A stretch of DNA of 64,000 bases from Bufo bufo (Eukaryota > Chordata > Amphibia > Anura > Bufonidae), in the NCBI RefSeq assembly GCF_905171765.1, contig NC_053393.1, positions 69,781,371-69,845,370 on the forward strand, read 5' to 3'. The notes under the pieces are model-generated. The model had not been told where the DNA came from. It ran no database searches and saw only the letters and a list, made by a program, of their open reading frames with translations. A program made the position numbers and the translations under genes. The stretch's first letter is position 1. Every line of letters begins with the position of its first letter. This document shows positions 44,755 to 56,577 of this stretch, in pieces.

Positions 44755-46226
44755 ACCGCTGTACACGCACACGGCAGGGCGCAGAAGGAAAGGAATGCCA
44801 TACGGTTTTTGGAAGGCAGATTTTGCTGGACTTGTTTTTTGACACCATGTCCCGTTTGAAGCCCCCCTGATGCCCCCTAGAGTAGAAACTCCAAAAAAGT
44901 GACCCCATTTTAGAAACTACGGGATAGGGTGGCAGTTTTGTTGGTACTATTTTAGGGTACATATGATTTTTGGTTGCTCTATATTACACTTTTTGTAAGG
45001 CAAGGTAACAAGAAATAGCTGTTTTGGCACCGTTTTTATTTTTGGTTATTTACAACATTCATCTGACAGGTTAGATCATGTGGTATTTTTATAGACCAGG
45101 TTGTCACGGATGCGGCGATACCTAATATCTATACTTTTTATTTATTTATGTAAGTTTTACACAATGATTTCATTTTTGAAACAAAAAAATCATGTTTCCA
45201 TAGTCTGAGAGCCATAGTTTTTTCAGTTTTTGGGCGATTATCTTGGGTAGGGTATGATTTTTGCGGGATGAGATGACGGTTTGATTGGCACTATTTTGGG
45301 GTGCATATGACTTTTTGATCGCTTGCTATTACACGTTTTGTGATGTAAGGTGACAAAAAATGGTTTATTTAGCACAGTTTTTATTTTTTTATTTTTACGG
45401 TGTTTATCTGAGGGGTTGGGTCATGTGATATTTTTATAGAGCCGGTCGATACGGACGCGGCGATACCTAATATGTATACTTTTTATTTATTTATGTAAGT
45501 TTTACACAATAATATCATTTTTGAAACAAAAAAAAAATCATGTTTTAGTGTCTCCATATACTGAGAGCCATAGTTTTTTCAGTTTTTGAGCGATTATCTT
45601 AGTTAGGATCTCATTTTTTGCGGGATGAGATGACGGTTTGATTGGCACTATTTTGGGGTACATATGACTTTTTGATCGCTTGCTATTACACTTTTTTCAC
45701 TTTATTTTTTGTCCCAGTTTGGGACTTCAACTTTTGGGGGTCTAATCCTTTACAATGCATTCCAATACTTCTGTATTGGAATGCATTGGCTGTATGAGTA
45801 ATACTGTTTGTATTACTCATACAGCTTCCGGCCTGTGAGATCCAGGGGGCTGGATCTCACAGGCTCGTCACCGGAAGGCAGCGCAGATGGCTCAGGAAGG
45901 CATTGCGCTGCCTTCCATGCCATCAGTTCCCCTCTACAGCCCCACGGGGACCCGATGGCACCGCCGCCGCCCGCAACATGAAAAGCCGCAAACCGCAGGT
46001 CTGAATTGACCTGCGGTTTGCGGCGATCGCCGACACGGGGGGGTCACGGGAGCCCCCCGCGCATTTAGCCAAGGTGCCTGCTCAATTATTAGAGCAGGCA
46101 CCTTGTTCCGATCACCGCCCGCCGCGCGGCGGTGTTCGGAAATTCACAGGGCGTACAGGTACGCCCTGTGTCCTTAAGTACCAGGACATCAAGGCGTACC
46201 TGTATGCCCTGTGTCCCAAAGAGGTT
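44755..46226 (+). repeat. R1-family repeat with tandem body and serial-hairpin tail
   Basis: The body (44880-45720) has three related units of about 345-360 bp, marked by TTTTACACAAT(G/A)AT, TTATAGA and GATGAGATGACGGTTTGATTGG blocks. The tail (45752-46171) is a chain of hairpins, listed separately. Orientation is opposite to the copy at 14697. No coding sequence. Confidence 0.75.
45752..46171. repeat. Chain of at least seven consecutive hairpins
   Basis: Stems in order: ATGCATTCCAATAC (45754-45787); CTGTATGAGTAATAC (45790-45824); GCCTGTGAGATCC (45831-45864); GGCAGCGCA (about 45876-45913); CCGCAAACCGCAGGTC (45985-46023, 16-bp perfect); AAGGTGCCTGCTC (46071-46104, 13-bp perfect); CACAGGGCGTAC (46146-46171). 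Each is closed within itself, with little spacer between neighbours. Confidence 0.85.
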
Positions 46227-46399
46227 AAAGGCTATGTACACCTTCAGAGGCAATTTTTAAAAAAATTATTGCATTTTACTCATTTTGGGCTATCTGCCGT
46301 TGGGCTATTCTGCCGTTGTGTCACAAAGGATTAACTGTCTAGCTGTGTGAATGTACTTTCACTTTGGCCATCTAATAAACTTTATTTCTAAATTACTAA

Positions 46400-47580
46400 A
46401 AGGTTCTTTAACCCTTTCAGCCCCGGAAGGTTTTTTTTTGTTTAGCGTTTTCGTTTTGCGCTCCCTGCCTTCCCAGAGCCATAACTTTTTAATTTGTCTG
46501 TTCACATAGCCATATGAGGGCTTGATTTCTGATTTCTGCGGGACAAGTACTTTTCAACGCCACCATTTAATATTGCATATTATGTAGTGGGAAGCAGGAA
46601 AAAAAGTTTTTATTTTATTTACAACGTTCATAAAACTGACCGGTTACTTTTATTCTACAGGTCAGTACGAATCCGGCAAAACCTTATATGTATAGTTTTT
46701 CTTGCGTAGTGATAAATAAATAAAAAGTGGGAAAAAATCAGTTTTATTTTTTGTCGCCATATTTTGACCCCTATAACTTTTTTGTAATTATGTGTACAGA
46801 GCTGTATGGGGGCTCATTTTTTGTGGGGTGATCTGAACTTTTCATTGATACCATTCTGGGGTGAGTATGACTTTTTGAAGCGACCAAAAACTGTGAATCG
46901 GCCATTTGGAAGTTTTTTTCCGTTTTGCTGTTTGCCGTATGGGGAATATATTTTTATATTTTCATATTTCCGCACATCGCGACACCCATGATGTGTATTT
47001 TTTTTTAAAAAGAATAGTTCTTTTATTTTTATTTTGGAAAAAGGGGGGTTATTTGAATTTTTATGTTTTTTTTAAACTGTTCTTTTCTTTTACACTTTTT
47101 ATAGTTCCAATAGGGAACTATAAAATGCAATCATTAGATTGCTATTCTCATGATTTTACTACTTTCCTATGGAGCCCTATTACAGGCAAGGGCTCCATAG
47201 GAAATACTATGCAGCAGCCTCCTGTCATTCACAAAGATAGGGGCTGCTGCACACAAGCTCCATCATCTCTGATCATCGCACGGGGAGTCGGAGCATAACT
47301 GGAAGCGCGTGCTTGGGAGTCGGAGCATAACTGGAAGCGCGTGCTTTCGGTTTTCAGCATGCCCAGATGCCGTGGTCAGGATTAACCACGGCATCTGAGG
47401 GGTTAAATGTCCGTGATCTGCATTACTGCTGGTTGCGGACATGAGCTGCGGGTGTCTGCTATAAGAAGCAGCCGGCCACCCATGGCTATGGCGCCCGCAT
47501 CGCTCAGCAGCGGGCGCCATCTTTAAACACCCGGCCAGCGCCGTACATGTACGGCGCTGGTCGTTAAGGGGTTAAGATAC
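46400..47580 (+). repeat. R2-family repeat with hairpin-rich right half
   Basis: Starts near TTTAACCCTTTCAGCCCC and ends GTTAAGGGGTTAA, loosely inverted. The left half is AT-rich. The right half holds hairpins, e.g. TATAGTTCC/GGAACTATA (47100), CCTATGGAGCCCT/AGGGCTCCATAGG (47167-47201), AGATGCCGTGGT/ACCACGGCATCT (47366), TGGCGCCCGC/GCGGGCGCCA (47488) and CCAGCGCCGTACATGTACGG (47534). It also has a 32-bp direct repeat of GGGAGTCGGAGCATAACTGG at 47284 and 47315. A second copy is at 59400. Confidence 0.7.
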
Positions 47581-48528
47581 ATTCCAATCAGTAACATAAA
47601 AATTTTAATATAATGAGTGTTTATAAGGTCAGAGATCAGAGATAAGGAGACGTCAGCTGAGCTGCCCGAAAGGATACAGTAAAAATACACTATACAAGTG
47701 TATTACTGTACAGCAGCGGCGGCATGAAGCGCACGGCGTCATAGCAACCAATGATGCCGTGCGCTCCTGCTCTGAACAGGAATCCAGCCCGGCATACCAC
47801 GGACCGCTCTCGGCCGCGGAACACGGCCGTGTGCATTTGGCCTTAGTCTGCCACTAGAGAATCTCACGTTTGTAGAGAGCAAGGGGCTCAGCATTTTTAA
47901 TAAAGAGCTATTGAAAAATAGATTTTTAGCTCAAAATAAGTAAATAAAATCATTTCCCCAAAGGTGCATATACTGTAGCTAGAGCTGCATGGCTATACTC
48001 AACCCTGACATCATTTTTACTCTAGGATGATAATAGAGGCTGTAAGCCACTGCCAGGACCATGGCTATTAGGCTTCTATTTCCTGCAGTTTCAATATGTG
48101 AATAAGAGGTTGTCTGAGATTTTACTGATGTAATAACAGACGTTAGCACAGTGAATGTCAAGGGAGTGGGCAGGTAGAGCTTGTGACCAGCATTCACCTG
48201 TCTATACGATTCTGTATGACCCCTGTCTTCTCCTAAACATGCCCAAACACAGCAATGGGCTGCTGCATCTCAACGTAGGAAGGATTTTATGACCAGCCCA
48301 AAGAATGTCCAGAAATCTAAGAGTGGCATGACAGATGTGGGGAACTTAATGATCTAGTGGCCAATGGCTGGTCATAATATCACCCAGCATTTGCAAGAGG
48401 GTTTCAGAAGCTGGACCCCCTGATTACCACGCTGGCTTCATTTTCTGAAGCGGTTGTCATTATGAGATCACTACATTAATTATCTTGTAGATGCCCAAGT
48501 CAAGTGTAACCTTTTTAGTGGATGTTCA
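47581..48528. other. No gene seen
   Basis: A half-MITE like CGGCCGCGGAACACGGCCG is near 47812. Otherwise no domain-bearing frame or paired ends. Confidence 0.35.
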
Positions 48529-48625
48529 CATTAAAGAGGATCTATCACCTTTTCTGACCCATTTTAGTAAATAATTGCATCCCTCATGTAGTAACAATTC
48601 CAGAGCATCCATTCTTATGGCTCTA
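48529..48625. repeat. R5-family repeat, left part, split by Helitron
   Basis: Runs into CATTCTTATGGCTCTA and resumes at 59048 with TGTTGTGTCATTCC, reproducing the continuous order seen at 4211-4240. The right part ends about 59399. Confidence 0.85.
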
Positions 48626-48655
48626 CTAGACATTAAGCCCGTTATAATAACGGGC
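48626..48655 (-). other. Helitron 3' terminal hairpin and CTAG
   Basis: GCCCGTTA (48637-48644) and TAACGGGC (48648-48655) form an 8-bp stem with a 3-nt loop, followed on the minus strand by TTAATGT and CTAG. This is the canonical transposition termination signal of Helitrons. Confidence 0.95.
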
Positions 48656-49270
48656 GCTAAAACAGTAGTGTATAAACATTAGTAGAAACAGTCTATATTA
48701 AATAGTAAGATAATTTAACCACATTGTATTTCTTGTTTTATTTTCTTTTGTCAAAAATATTTTGGAAAGAAGTCAAAAGTAAATTAATAATAAAAATAAA
48801 ATGGAAACGTATATATCACGATACAGTAAGTATAGTTTGTAACAATCTGCAATATACAATACCTGAATCAGATATTCAGGAAAAAGGTATTTTTTAACAT
48901 CTTGAAATTTTTCTATAAAATTTCTTTATACACAACATTTCTTGTAAATATTCTATCTGAATTTGTCAACAATTTGCCTTCTGCCATCTACAACCTTTAC
49001 AACCACATCTGAAAAAGTTTTAACTCTAGATAATGCAACATATAACGGACCGTGGCAGAATACTGGTTTTGGCAAGTAAATGCCAACTTTTTCTAAGGTT
49101 TGCCCCTGAGCTTTATTAATTGTCATGGCAAAGGCTAATGCAACTGGAAATTGTCGTCTTCTTAAGGAAAATGGCAAATTAGTAGAGGATGGAGCTAAAT
49201 CAATACGTGGAATAAAAAACATGTCCCCTTCCGCTGAACCTGGTATTACTTGAGCAATAATGAGGTTTAA

Positions 49271-50188
49271 AGCGAACCTTTCACCTCATTTTCACCTTAT
49301 AAACTAGCAACAGTACCTTATAGATTATCTTGAGTGTGTTGTTATCCATGTTAGTGCCGCTTTCCTGGGCTCTTTATACTTCAAAAAATCGTCTTATAAA
49401 CTTCACATTCTGTGCTCCAACAGTCATGCAACCAGTCAAGGGGGTAGCCCTTCCATCTCCTCTGGCCGTACCGCCCCTGCCCTAACCCCTCCTCTATGCT
49501 CCTTAACTGACAGCCGGCTCAGTCGCCGGGACGGCGCTTCTGAAACCTGCGCATGCGCCGTCCTCCTGATTCGCCGCGCGATCCCGTGTTTCTTGCTGAC
49601 AAAAGTGCGATCATGTAAGAGAATCGCGCATGCGCATTACGCAATGCCGGCCTGTCTGCTCTCCTGTCTGCTCTCCTGTCTGCTCTCCCTCCCTAATGTG
49701 CGGCAAGTCTACAGTGATCACGTGGGGCACTTTGAGCATGAAGATAGTGGAGCGCGCGCACATTGGGGAGGGAGAGCAGACAGGAGAGCAGACAGGAGAG
49801 CAGACAGGCCGGCATTGCGTAATACGCATGCGCGATTCTCTTACATGATCGCGCTTTTGTCAGCAAGAAACACGGGATCGCGCAGCGAATCAGGAGGACG
49901 GCGCATGCGCAGGTTTCAGAAGCGCCGTCCCGGCGACTGAGCCGGCTGTCAGTTAAGGAGCATAGAGGAGGGGTTAGGGCAGGGGCGGTACGGCCAGAGG
50001 AGATGGAAGGGCTACCCCCTTGACTGGTTGCATGACTGTTGGAGCACAGAATGTGAAGTTTATAAGACGATTTTTTGAAGTATAAAGAGCCCAGGAAAGC
50101 GGCACTAACATGGATAACAACACACTCAAGATAATCTATAAGGTACTGTTGCTAGTTTATAAGGTGAAAATGAGGTGAAAGGTTCGCT
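49271..50188. mobile_element. 918-bp TTAA-flanked foldback element
   Basis: TTAA lies at 49267-49270 and 50189-50192. The element starts AGCGAACC and ends GGTTCGCT. Left arm 49271 to about 49703 and right arm about 49758-50188 are near-identical inverted copies of about 430 bp around a 55-nt loop. Each arm contains three tandem CTGTCTGCTCTC units and a CpG-rich stretch. The TTAA target suggests piggyBac- or Kolobok-type mobilisation. No coding sequence. It interrupts the Helitron helicase between motifs V and VI. Confidence 0.94.
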
Positions 50189-52257
50189 TTAACAAAGAGG
50201 CGGGTTCCATTACACAATCCTCTTTTAGTGTTTATATTTCTGAGGAGCATAATTATTGCTCCCTTTTTAAGGTTCAGTTTATGCCTCAGAATTCCTGTTG
50301 GAGTTAACTCATTAAGAAACTCAATAGGATAGTTCTGCATATCTTCCTCAGTTGAGTCATCAATTGAGTTTGAGCTAAGGAATGTCACAGTATCTCCTTC
50401 CAAAATGTTTAGCACCTCTTTATTTATGCTATCAACATCAGAGTTCTTTGGGCAAAGAATACATTTTTTGTTATCTTTGAGACATCAGCAACTAAAATTC
50501 TTTCTCCAAAAAAGTTTTTGTACATAAAATTTTTGAAGGGATTTCAATTATGTCTTCAGGCAAACCGTCAATGTGTGGTGTATCACCATTGCCAACTTGG
50601 ATCAACCAATTGCTGAATTCAGTATCAACTGAACGGATATTGTTTGTAAGGTTAAGTATTTGGAAGTTTTGCCACAGTTTATTATACTTTATACATGCTT
50701 CAACAATTTTTGTCCGGTCACCATGAGGAACCACTGGAAGTGTTTGCCGAAAATCTCCACCAAGTAATAAAACTTTTCCTCCAAAGGGTTTCTGGTTATC
50801 CATTATTTCTTTTAGCAGTTTGTCAACAACTGTAAGAGCAATAGACGGGCCATAGTACACTCATCCCAAATGAGCACTGTAGATGATCTCAAATTTTCAG
50901 CATCAGCAGAATTGAGATGCATATTTGATATTGAGTTCTCAACTATCGGAACAGGTAATTTGAACTGAGAGTGGTATGTTCTTCCACCCTCAAGAAGATT
51001 GTCTGCTATACCTGTTGAGGCTACAGGGAGTGCAATGTTACCTTCTCCACGAACTGTGCTGAGAAGGCTTTTGTAAAGATACGTTTTACCACTACCTCCT
51101 GGACCATCCAAGAAAAAACAACGGTTGCAAAGGTTGTCATTTTTGCTTGCAGACAATATTTTTTCTGAAGCTCTTTTTTTGTTCTCTGTTTAATGTTTTC
51201 TCCATTTCTTCAGCTCTGTATTTTTGTAATTCCTTATCATACATATTCCAAAGTTGATCAGTATTTGGCATTGTGGAAGGCAATCCAAAATCTTCACAGT
51301 TTTTGCCATGTAGTACCAGAATGTTGGCTATTTCTTTCAGTGCAATCTTACGACAAATTGTACAATCATCATTGTGTTGTTTATGTTTGTGAACTAAATC
51401 TTCAATGAGATATTGCTCATATTTTAGAAAAAGTGCATTCATATTTTGTAATGATGCAAAAACGCAGACATATCCAAATAATTCCCTAAGTTGTTTAGGC
51501 ATTGTAAAGTGGACAGCATCTTCCGGAGTGTTCTCCCACACATCGTCATCATTAATAAGTCCTTTTGCTTTTGCAGCCTCTTGGAAAGTGGGATAGACAT
51601 TACCATGTACTGTCCTCAGATCTTCAAAGGATACTGCACCAGCCACATGCAGCAATAGTAGACGCAGACAGTAACGCTCTGCATCTGATATTAAGTTTAC
51701 AATAACATTCGTCCAATAATTTTTTCTGCACCACGTTGACGCAATTTCCAACAACAATTTTGACAGTCAAACACATAATGCAAAGGAATGTCCGAATATA
51801 ATAAATTCTTTGCTTCCTCTTTTTGTTGATTCAATTTAAACCAAGCTGTCAATTGAGTATCACGGTTTAAAGCTCTCTGTACCGCTGTGGTAATGTCATT
51901 TGGGTTGAAAAAAACTGATTATTCTTCTAATCTATGGATGGTATGGGATTGATAATGCATTTCAAACCCATGCAAACACTATGCTGCTTCTGGAGCACTG
52001 ACATACCTAGAATTAATAAAGGTGTTTATTTCATCATGATTCAAAGTACCTTGTTCTTGAATGACAACATTTGCACAATCATGACCTTTGTACACATATT
52101 TAAAAAGGTATTTGACACTTTTCACTGATGCACAAACTTTCACATTAATGTGGCAATTGTACTTCAACGCTAAGTAAGGATTATATGGTACAACCCAAGA
52201 ATTATCAATATTCTTTCCGTTAAGAATTATAGTTTGGCCTGTATTTCTTCTCTTATA

Positions 52258-53839
52258 CACTGCTCAAAAAAATAAAGGGAACACAAAAATAACACATCCT
52301 AGATCTGAGTTAATTAAATATTCTTCTGAAATACTTTGTTCTTTACATAGTTGAATGTGCTGACAACAAAATCACACAAAAATTTAAAAATGGAAATCAA
52401 ATTTTTCCACCCATGGAGGTCTGAATTTGGAGTCACACTCAAAATTAAAGTGGAAAAACACACTACAGGCTGATCCAACTTTGATGTAATGTCCTTAAAA
52501 CAAGTCAAAATGAGGCTCAGTAGTGTGTGTGGCCTCCACGTGCCTGTATCACCTCCCTACAACGCCTGTGCATGCTCCTGATGAGATGGCGGATGGTCTC
52601 CTGAGGGATCTCCTCCCAGACCTGGACTAAAGCATCTGCCAACTCCTGGACAGTCTGTGGTGCAACGTGACGTTGGTGGATAGAGCGAGACATGATGTCC
52701 CAGATGTGCTCAATTGGATTCAGGTCTGGGGAACGGGCGGGCCAGTCCATAGCATCAATGCCTTCGTCTTTCAGGAACTGCTGACACACTCCAGCCACAT
52801 GAGGTCTAGCATTGTCTTGCATTAGGAGGAACCCAGGGCCAACAGCACCAGCATATGGTCTCACAAGGGGTCTGAGGATCTCATCTCGGTACCTAATGGC
52901 AGTCAGGCTACCTCTGGCGAGCACATGGAGGGCTGTGCGGCCCTCCAAAGAAATGCCACCCCACACCATTACTGACCCAATGCCAAACCGGTCATGCTGG
53001 AGGATGTTGCAGGCAGCAGAACGTTCTCCACGGCGTCTCCAGACTCTGTCACGTCTGTCACATGTGCTCAGTGTGAACCTGCTTTCATCTGTGAAGAGCA
53101 CAGGGCGCCAGTGGCGAATTTGCCAATCTTGGTGTTCTCTGGCAAATGCCAAACGTCCTGCACGGTGTTAGGCTGTAAGCACAACCCCCACCTGTGGACG
53201 TCGGGCCCTCATATCACCCTCATGGAGTCTGTTTCTGACCGTTTGAGCAGACACATGCACATTTGTGGCCTGCTGGAGGTCATTTTGCAGGGCTCTGGCA
53301 GTGCTCCTCCTGTTCCTCCTTGCACAAAGGCGGAGGTAGCGGTCCTGCTGCTGGGTTGTTGCCCTCCTACGGCCTCCTCCACGTCTCCTGATGTACTGGC
53401 CTGTCTCCTGGTAGCGCCTCCATGCTCTGGACACTACGCTGACAGACAGAGCAAACCTTTTTGCCACAGCTCGCATTGATGTGCCATCCTGGATAAGCTG
53501 CACTACCTGAGCCACTTGTGTGGGTTGTAGACTCCGTCTCATGCTACCACTAGAGTGAAAGCACCGCCAGCATTCAAAAGTGACCAAAACATCAGCCAGG
53601 AAGCATAGGAACTGAGAAGTGGTCTGTGGTCACCACCTGCAGAACCACTCCTTTATTGGGGGTGTCTTGCTAATTGCCTATAATTTCCACCTGTTGTCTA
53701 TCCCATTTGCACAACAGCATGTGAAATTGATTGTCACTCAGTGTTCCTTCCTAAGTGGACAGTTTGATTTCACAGAAGTGTGATTGACTTGGAGTTACAT
53801 TGTGTTGTTTAAGTGTTCCCTTTATTTTTTTGAGCAGTG
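52258..53839 (-). mobile_element. Tc1-D: Tc1-like transposon, 1,582 bp, in Helitron Rep gene
   Basis: TA at 52256-52257 and 53840-53841. The 27-bp terminal inverted repeats (CACTGCTCAAAAAAATAAA...) are identical. It carries a transposase with one stop. Removing it and one TA rejoins the Helitron reading frame as NGYPKYKRRNTG. Confidence 0.96.
52517..53587 (-). pseudogene. Tc1-D transposase, single in-frame stop
   Basis: Reads from 53587 (the more likely start, [18 protein letters not shown], is at about 53542) through helix-turn-helix regions ([19 protein letters not shown]) and a basic RRRGGGRRR linker to a TAA at 53168-53170, then continues in the same frame to 52517. Catalytic residues: first Asp in VLFTDESRF, second in LMQDNARPH, Glu in SPDLNPIEHIWD, with 34 residues between the last two. 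Ends ARGGHTHY. Only this one stop is seen, so the copy is recent but as read cannot make full-length protein. Confidence 0.93.
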
Positions 53840-55129
53840 TACTTTGGATAGCCATTGCTATTAGCAATAGTTTTTTGTTGGAATTACTTCGGAAAATCCT
53901 TACAGCATTTGTCATTTGTCACACATGGAGAATTAGGATTGAGTGCTCCGCATGGTCCATGAATCATATGCTTTGTTACAATTGCATGTAAGCGAGGAGT
54001 GATTTCTATGTTAGGGATTTCAGCAGAGACAATGTGAGCATGTGGTAAACCTCTCTTTTGAAATTCTATCACGTAGACCATTGCTTTTGGGACTCCAAAA
54101 ATATGTTTTTTACTGATGTCATCAATTAGAGCTTTGAGTTTTAGGTGAAATACTCTTGCAACTAAATGTCGCTGTCCATCAACAGTTTGTCCATGTTGTA
54201 GGTTATGTACAATCTCTTCCCATTTGGGATTGCATGTCATTGTAATAAAAAGATCTGGTTTTCCATATTTTCTGACAATTGCCATAGCATCTTGATAATT
54301 TTGTTGCATGTTTCTGGGGCTCCCTGCAAATGAAGAAGGCAAAATATACATTTTTCCAGGACTCAGGCCTGCTTCATTGGCTTCATTAAACAAATGATCC
54401 ATTAATCCAGAGTATTTTTCAACACGCAATTTAGGCTGATTTTGACGTATATAATTGAGTCTGTTGGCTTCTGTTTTTACATATGCATCAACTATATATT
54501 GCTGTGTAAGGCGGCCTGCATTTAAAAATGGATTAAAATCCTCTCTAATGGAAAGACGGTAACTGTAGTATTGCATTTGAGTGACTCTAACTCTAGGATT
54601 GTGTGACTGGTTTGGTAAATTTAATAAAGCTTGTGGTCTGTTTTGCAATGGAATGTCAATTCCCCAGCTTTGATCCCCATATAGGGGAATAACAATGGAT
54701 AAACCATGGGTTCCAAATTAGGATCAAGGACACTAATTCTTTGTGGTTTTTTTTTATTTGTTTAATCTTCACTTGGTTTGCAGTGTATAAGAAGATCTCT
54801 TTCAAGTGGTGGTTCTCCATCATCATTTTGAAAAATAAAAGCAACCTCATTATATTTTGGTGCGTTATAGCGCCTTTGATCATTTTTGCGATCTTGTACT
54901 ATTGTCATGGACACTTGCTTAATAACATTGTCATTTTTGGCGGCATTCTCTTCATATTCTTTTTCAACTTGGTACAACATTTTGCAGGCCTCGGCAAAAG
55001 GATTGAATTGTGCCATAAATGTACTTAATGTTTGCATAAGCTCTGTATTTATTCCTGAGTTGGCAGAAATTTGCATTCTTTGTTCTGCAGCTTCAGAGGG
55101 ATCTAAAATTAAAATGACTCCGTCTTTAA

Positions 55130-56577
55130 AATCCCAATTATAACGCAATATAGCGAAAAAGAGAATGTTTTCAAAAAAATTGTCAAACGCCATTGGGATA
55201 CCCTAAAACAAGACAAAGTAATAGGGGAAAAAATATCTAAATACCCATGCTTTGTATTTAAGAAGGCCAAAAACTTAGGGAATATAATAGCCCCGTCTGT
55301 TAAAACAACAACAATAAAAAAGAACAACACACAAACAATATTCAATACTGAGAACACCAAAACAATAACACATAATACCAATTCCGGTTTCTTTCCCTGT
55401 AAAATTTGTAAAGCCTGTCATATAACAAGTCAGATTAAACCAATAAAAACGATAGAGGGTGCGCAGGGGACATTTGAGATAGAGGGTCATCTCACTTGCC
55501 ACACCAGTGGGGTGATCTACTTTATCAAATGTCCTTGCGCAAAATTAAATGTAGGCAGAACAAAAAGAACTTTACAAACCAGGATAAAGGAACATATGGC
55601 CAATATAAAGAAAAGATTTGACGGTCATCTATTATCTCAACATTTTGCGGAAAAACATGGAGGGATTTTTAGGGGGTCTACGTTTGGAGCGTTAGAACAT
55701 ATCAGACCTGACAAAAGAGGTGGAGATTATATTAGAGCAATGTCCAGGAATGAAACTAAGTGGATTTTTAATTTGAACACCCTTGCACCAGGGGGACTGA
55801 ATCAAGAAATTGAATTATTTGCTTTCCCCTAGAATCCACTATCATAAAATCACACAAAATGCATATAATAATCCAATATAACAATTATTATGATAATATA
55901 ATTTATAATTTTTAATATGCATTCCCATTCATAATATACCCCACTATTTCATGTATTATAAAACATTCCCTTTGTCCTATATCTATAACATCGGTTAATA
56001 GAAGCCTATAATCCAGTCTAACAATAAAAACAGAGGACATTGTACACGCTGGTAATCCTCAATTTGGAGAATGACTGGTTAACTGGTGACCATGGGGACG
56101 GACGCCTATTTATTTGCAGAGAGAACAACCAACAACCATCCCTGAGGAAGAAATTTGTTAATTTCGAAACGCATTGGAGGTTTTTTGGTCTGAGGAGGCA
56201 TCCATCCTTAGTGTGACGTCACACGGAAGTAACATCCTCGTGGATCCCCAGCTAGGGTTTCCATCGCGCGCACGAGTCACCAGCTGGGACCGCTCACGCT
56301 TGCAGAGGAAACCTGAAGACACAGACATCACAGTTATTCTCCAGTACGAGTACCAGGAAGATTAGTGAGGACTTCACAGGTCAGTCTGTTACAGGCAAGT
56401 GACCATCTCTTGCAAATTATCTATGTAAGTTGATCACTCATCAGGTTGATCAATTTGGACTGATACCGGACACTATTTTAATCAATAACGGTGGACATAT
56501 AGTAGGGGACATTATTTGATGTGCTACCTATTATGACATCTATCATTTGACACTGTTTAGTCAGCGCGGTCTATCTA
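55130..56577 (+). mobile_element. 5'-truncated Penelope-like element in antisense to the Helitron
   Basis: Inserted in the RepHel gene between HRAGTLHPQQGENRT and the block ILILDPSEAAEQR. Carries the C-terminal part of the Penelope-like protein followed by about 0.75 kb of 3' sequence including a GAAACGCATTGGAGG block. 5' truncation is normal for these retroelements. Exact junctions and duplication were not resolved. Confidence 0.75.
55143..55832 (+). pseudogene. Penelope-like C-terminus with GIY-YIG endonuclease
   Basis: An open frame from about 55143 to 55832 reads VKRHWDTLKQDK and KKAKNLGNIIAPS (end of the reverse transcriptase region), then a Cys cluster CKICKACH, then the GIY-YIG core GVIYFIKCPC, YVGRT-like NVGRTKRTLQTRIKEH, the HLLSQHFAEKHGG region and a RGGDY...NETKWIFNLNTL tail ending ELFAFP. 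In the usual Y-V-G position this copy has N-V-G. The Cys cluster upstream of the nuclease is seen in some Penelope-like lineages. The reverse transcriptase core is missing. Confidence 0.77.

Noticed and set aside
53994..54660. Possible host gene suggested by a long frame with HAH motif
   Set aside because: The motif set (GRLTQQYIVDAYVK, TCNPKWEEI, LPHAHI) identifies it as the Helitron Rep domain, inside mapped Helitron ends.
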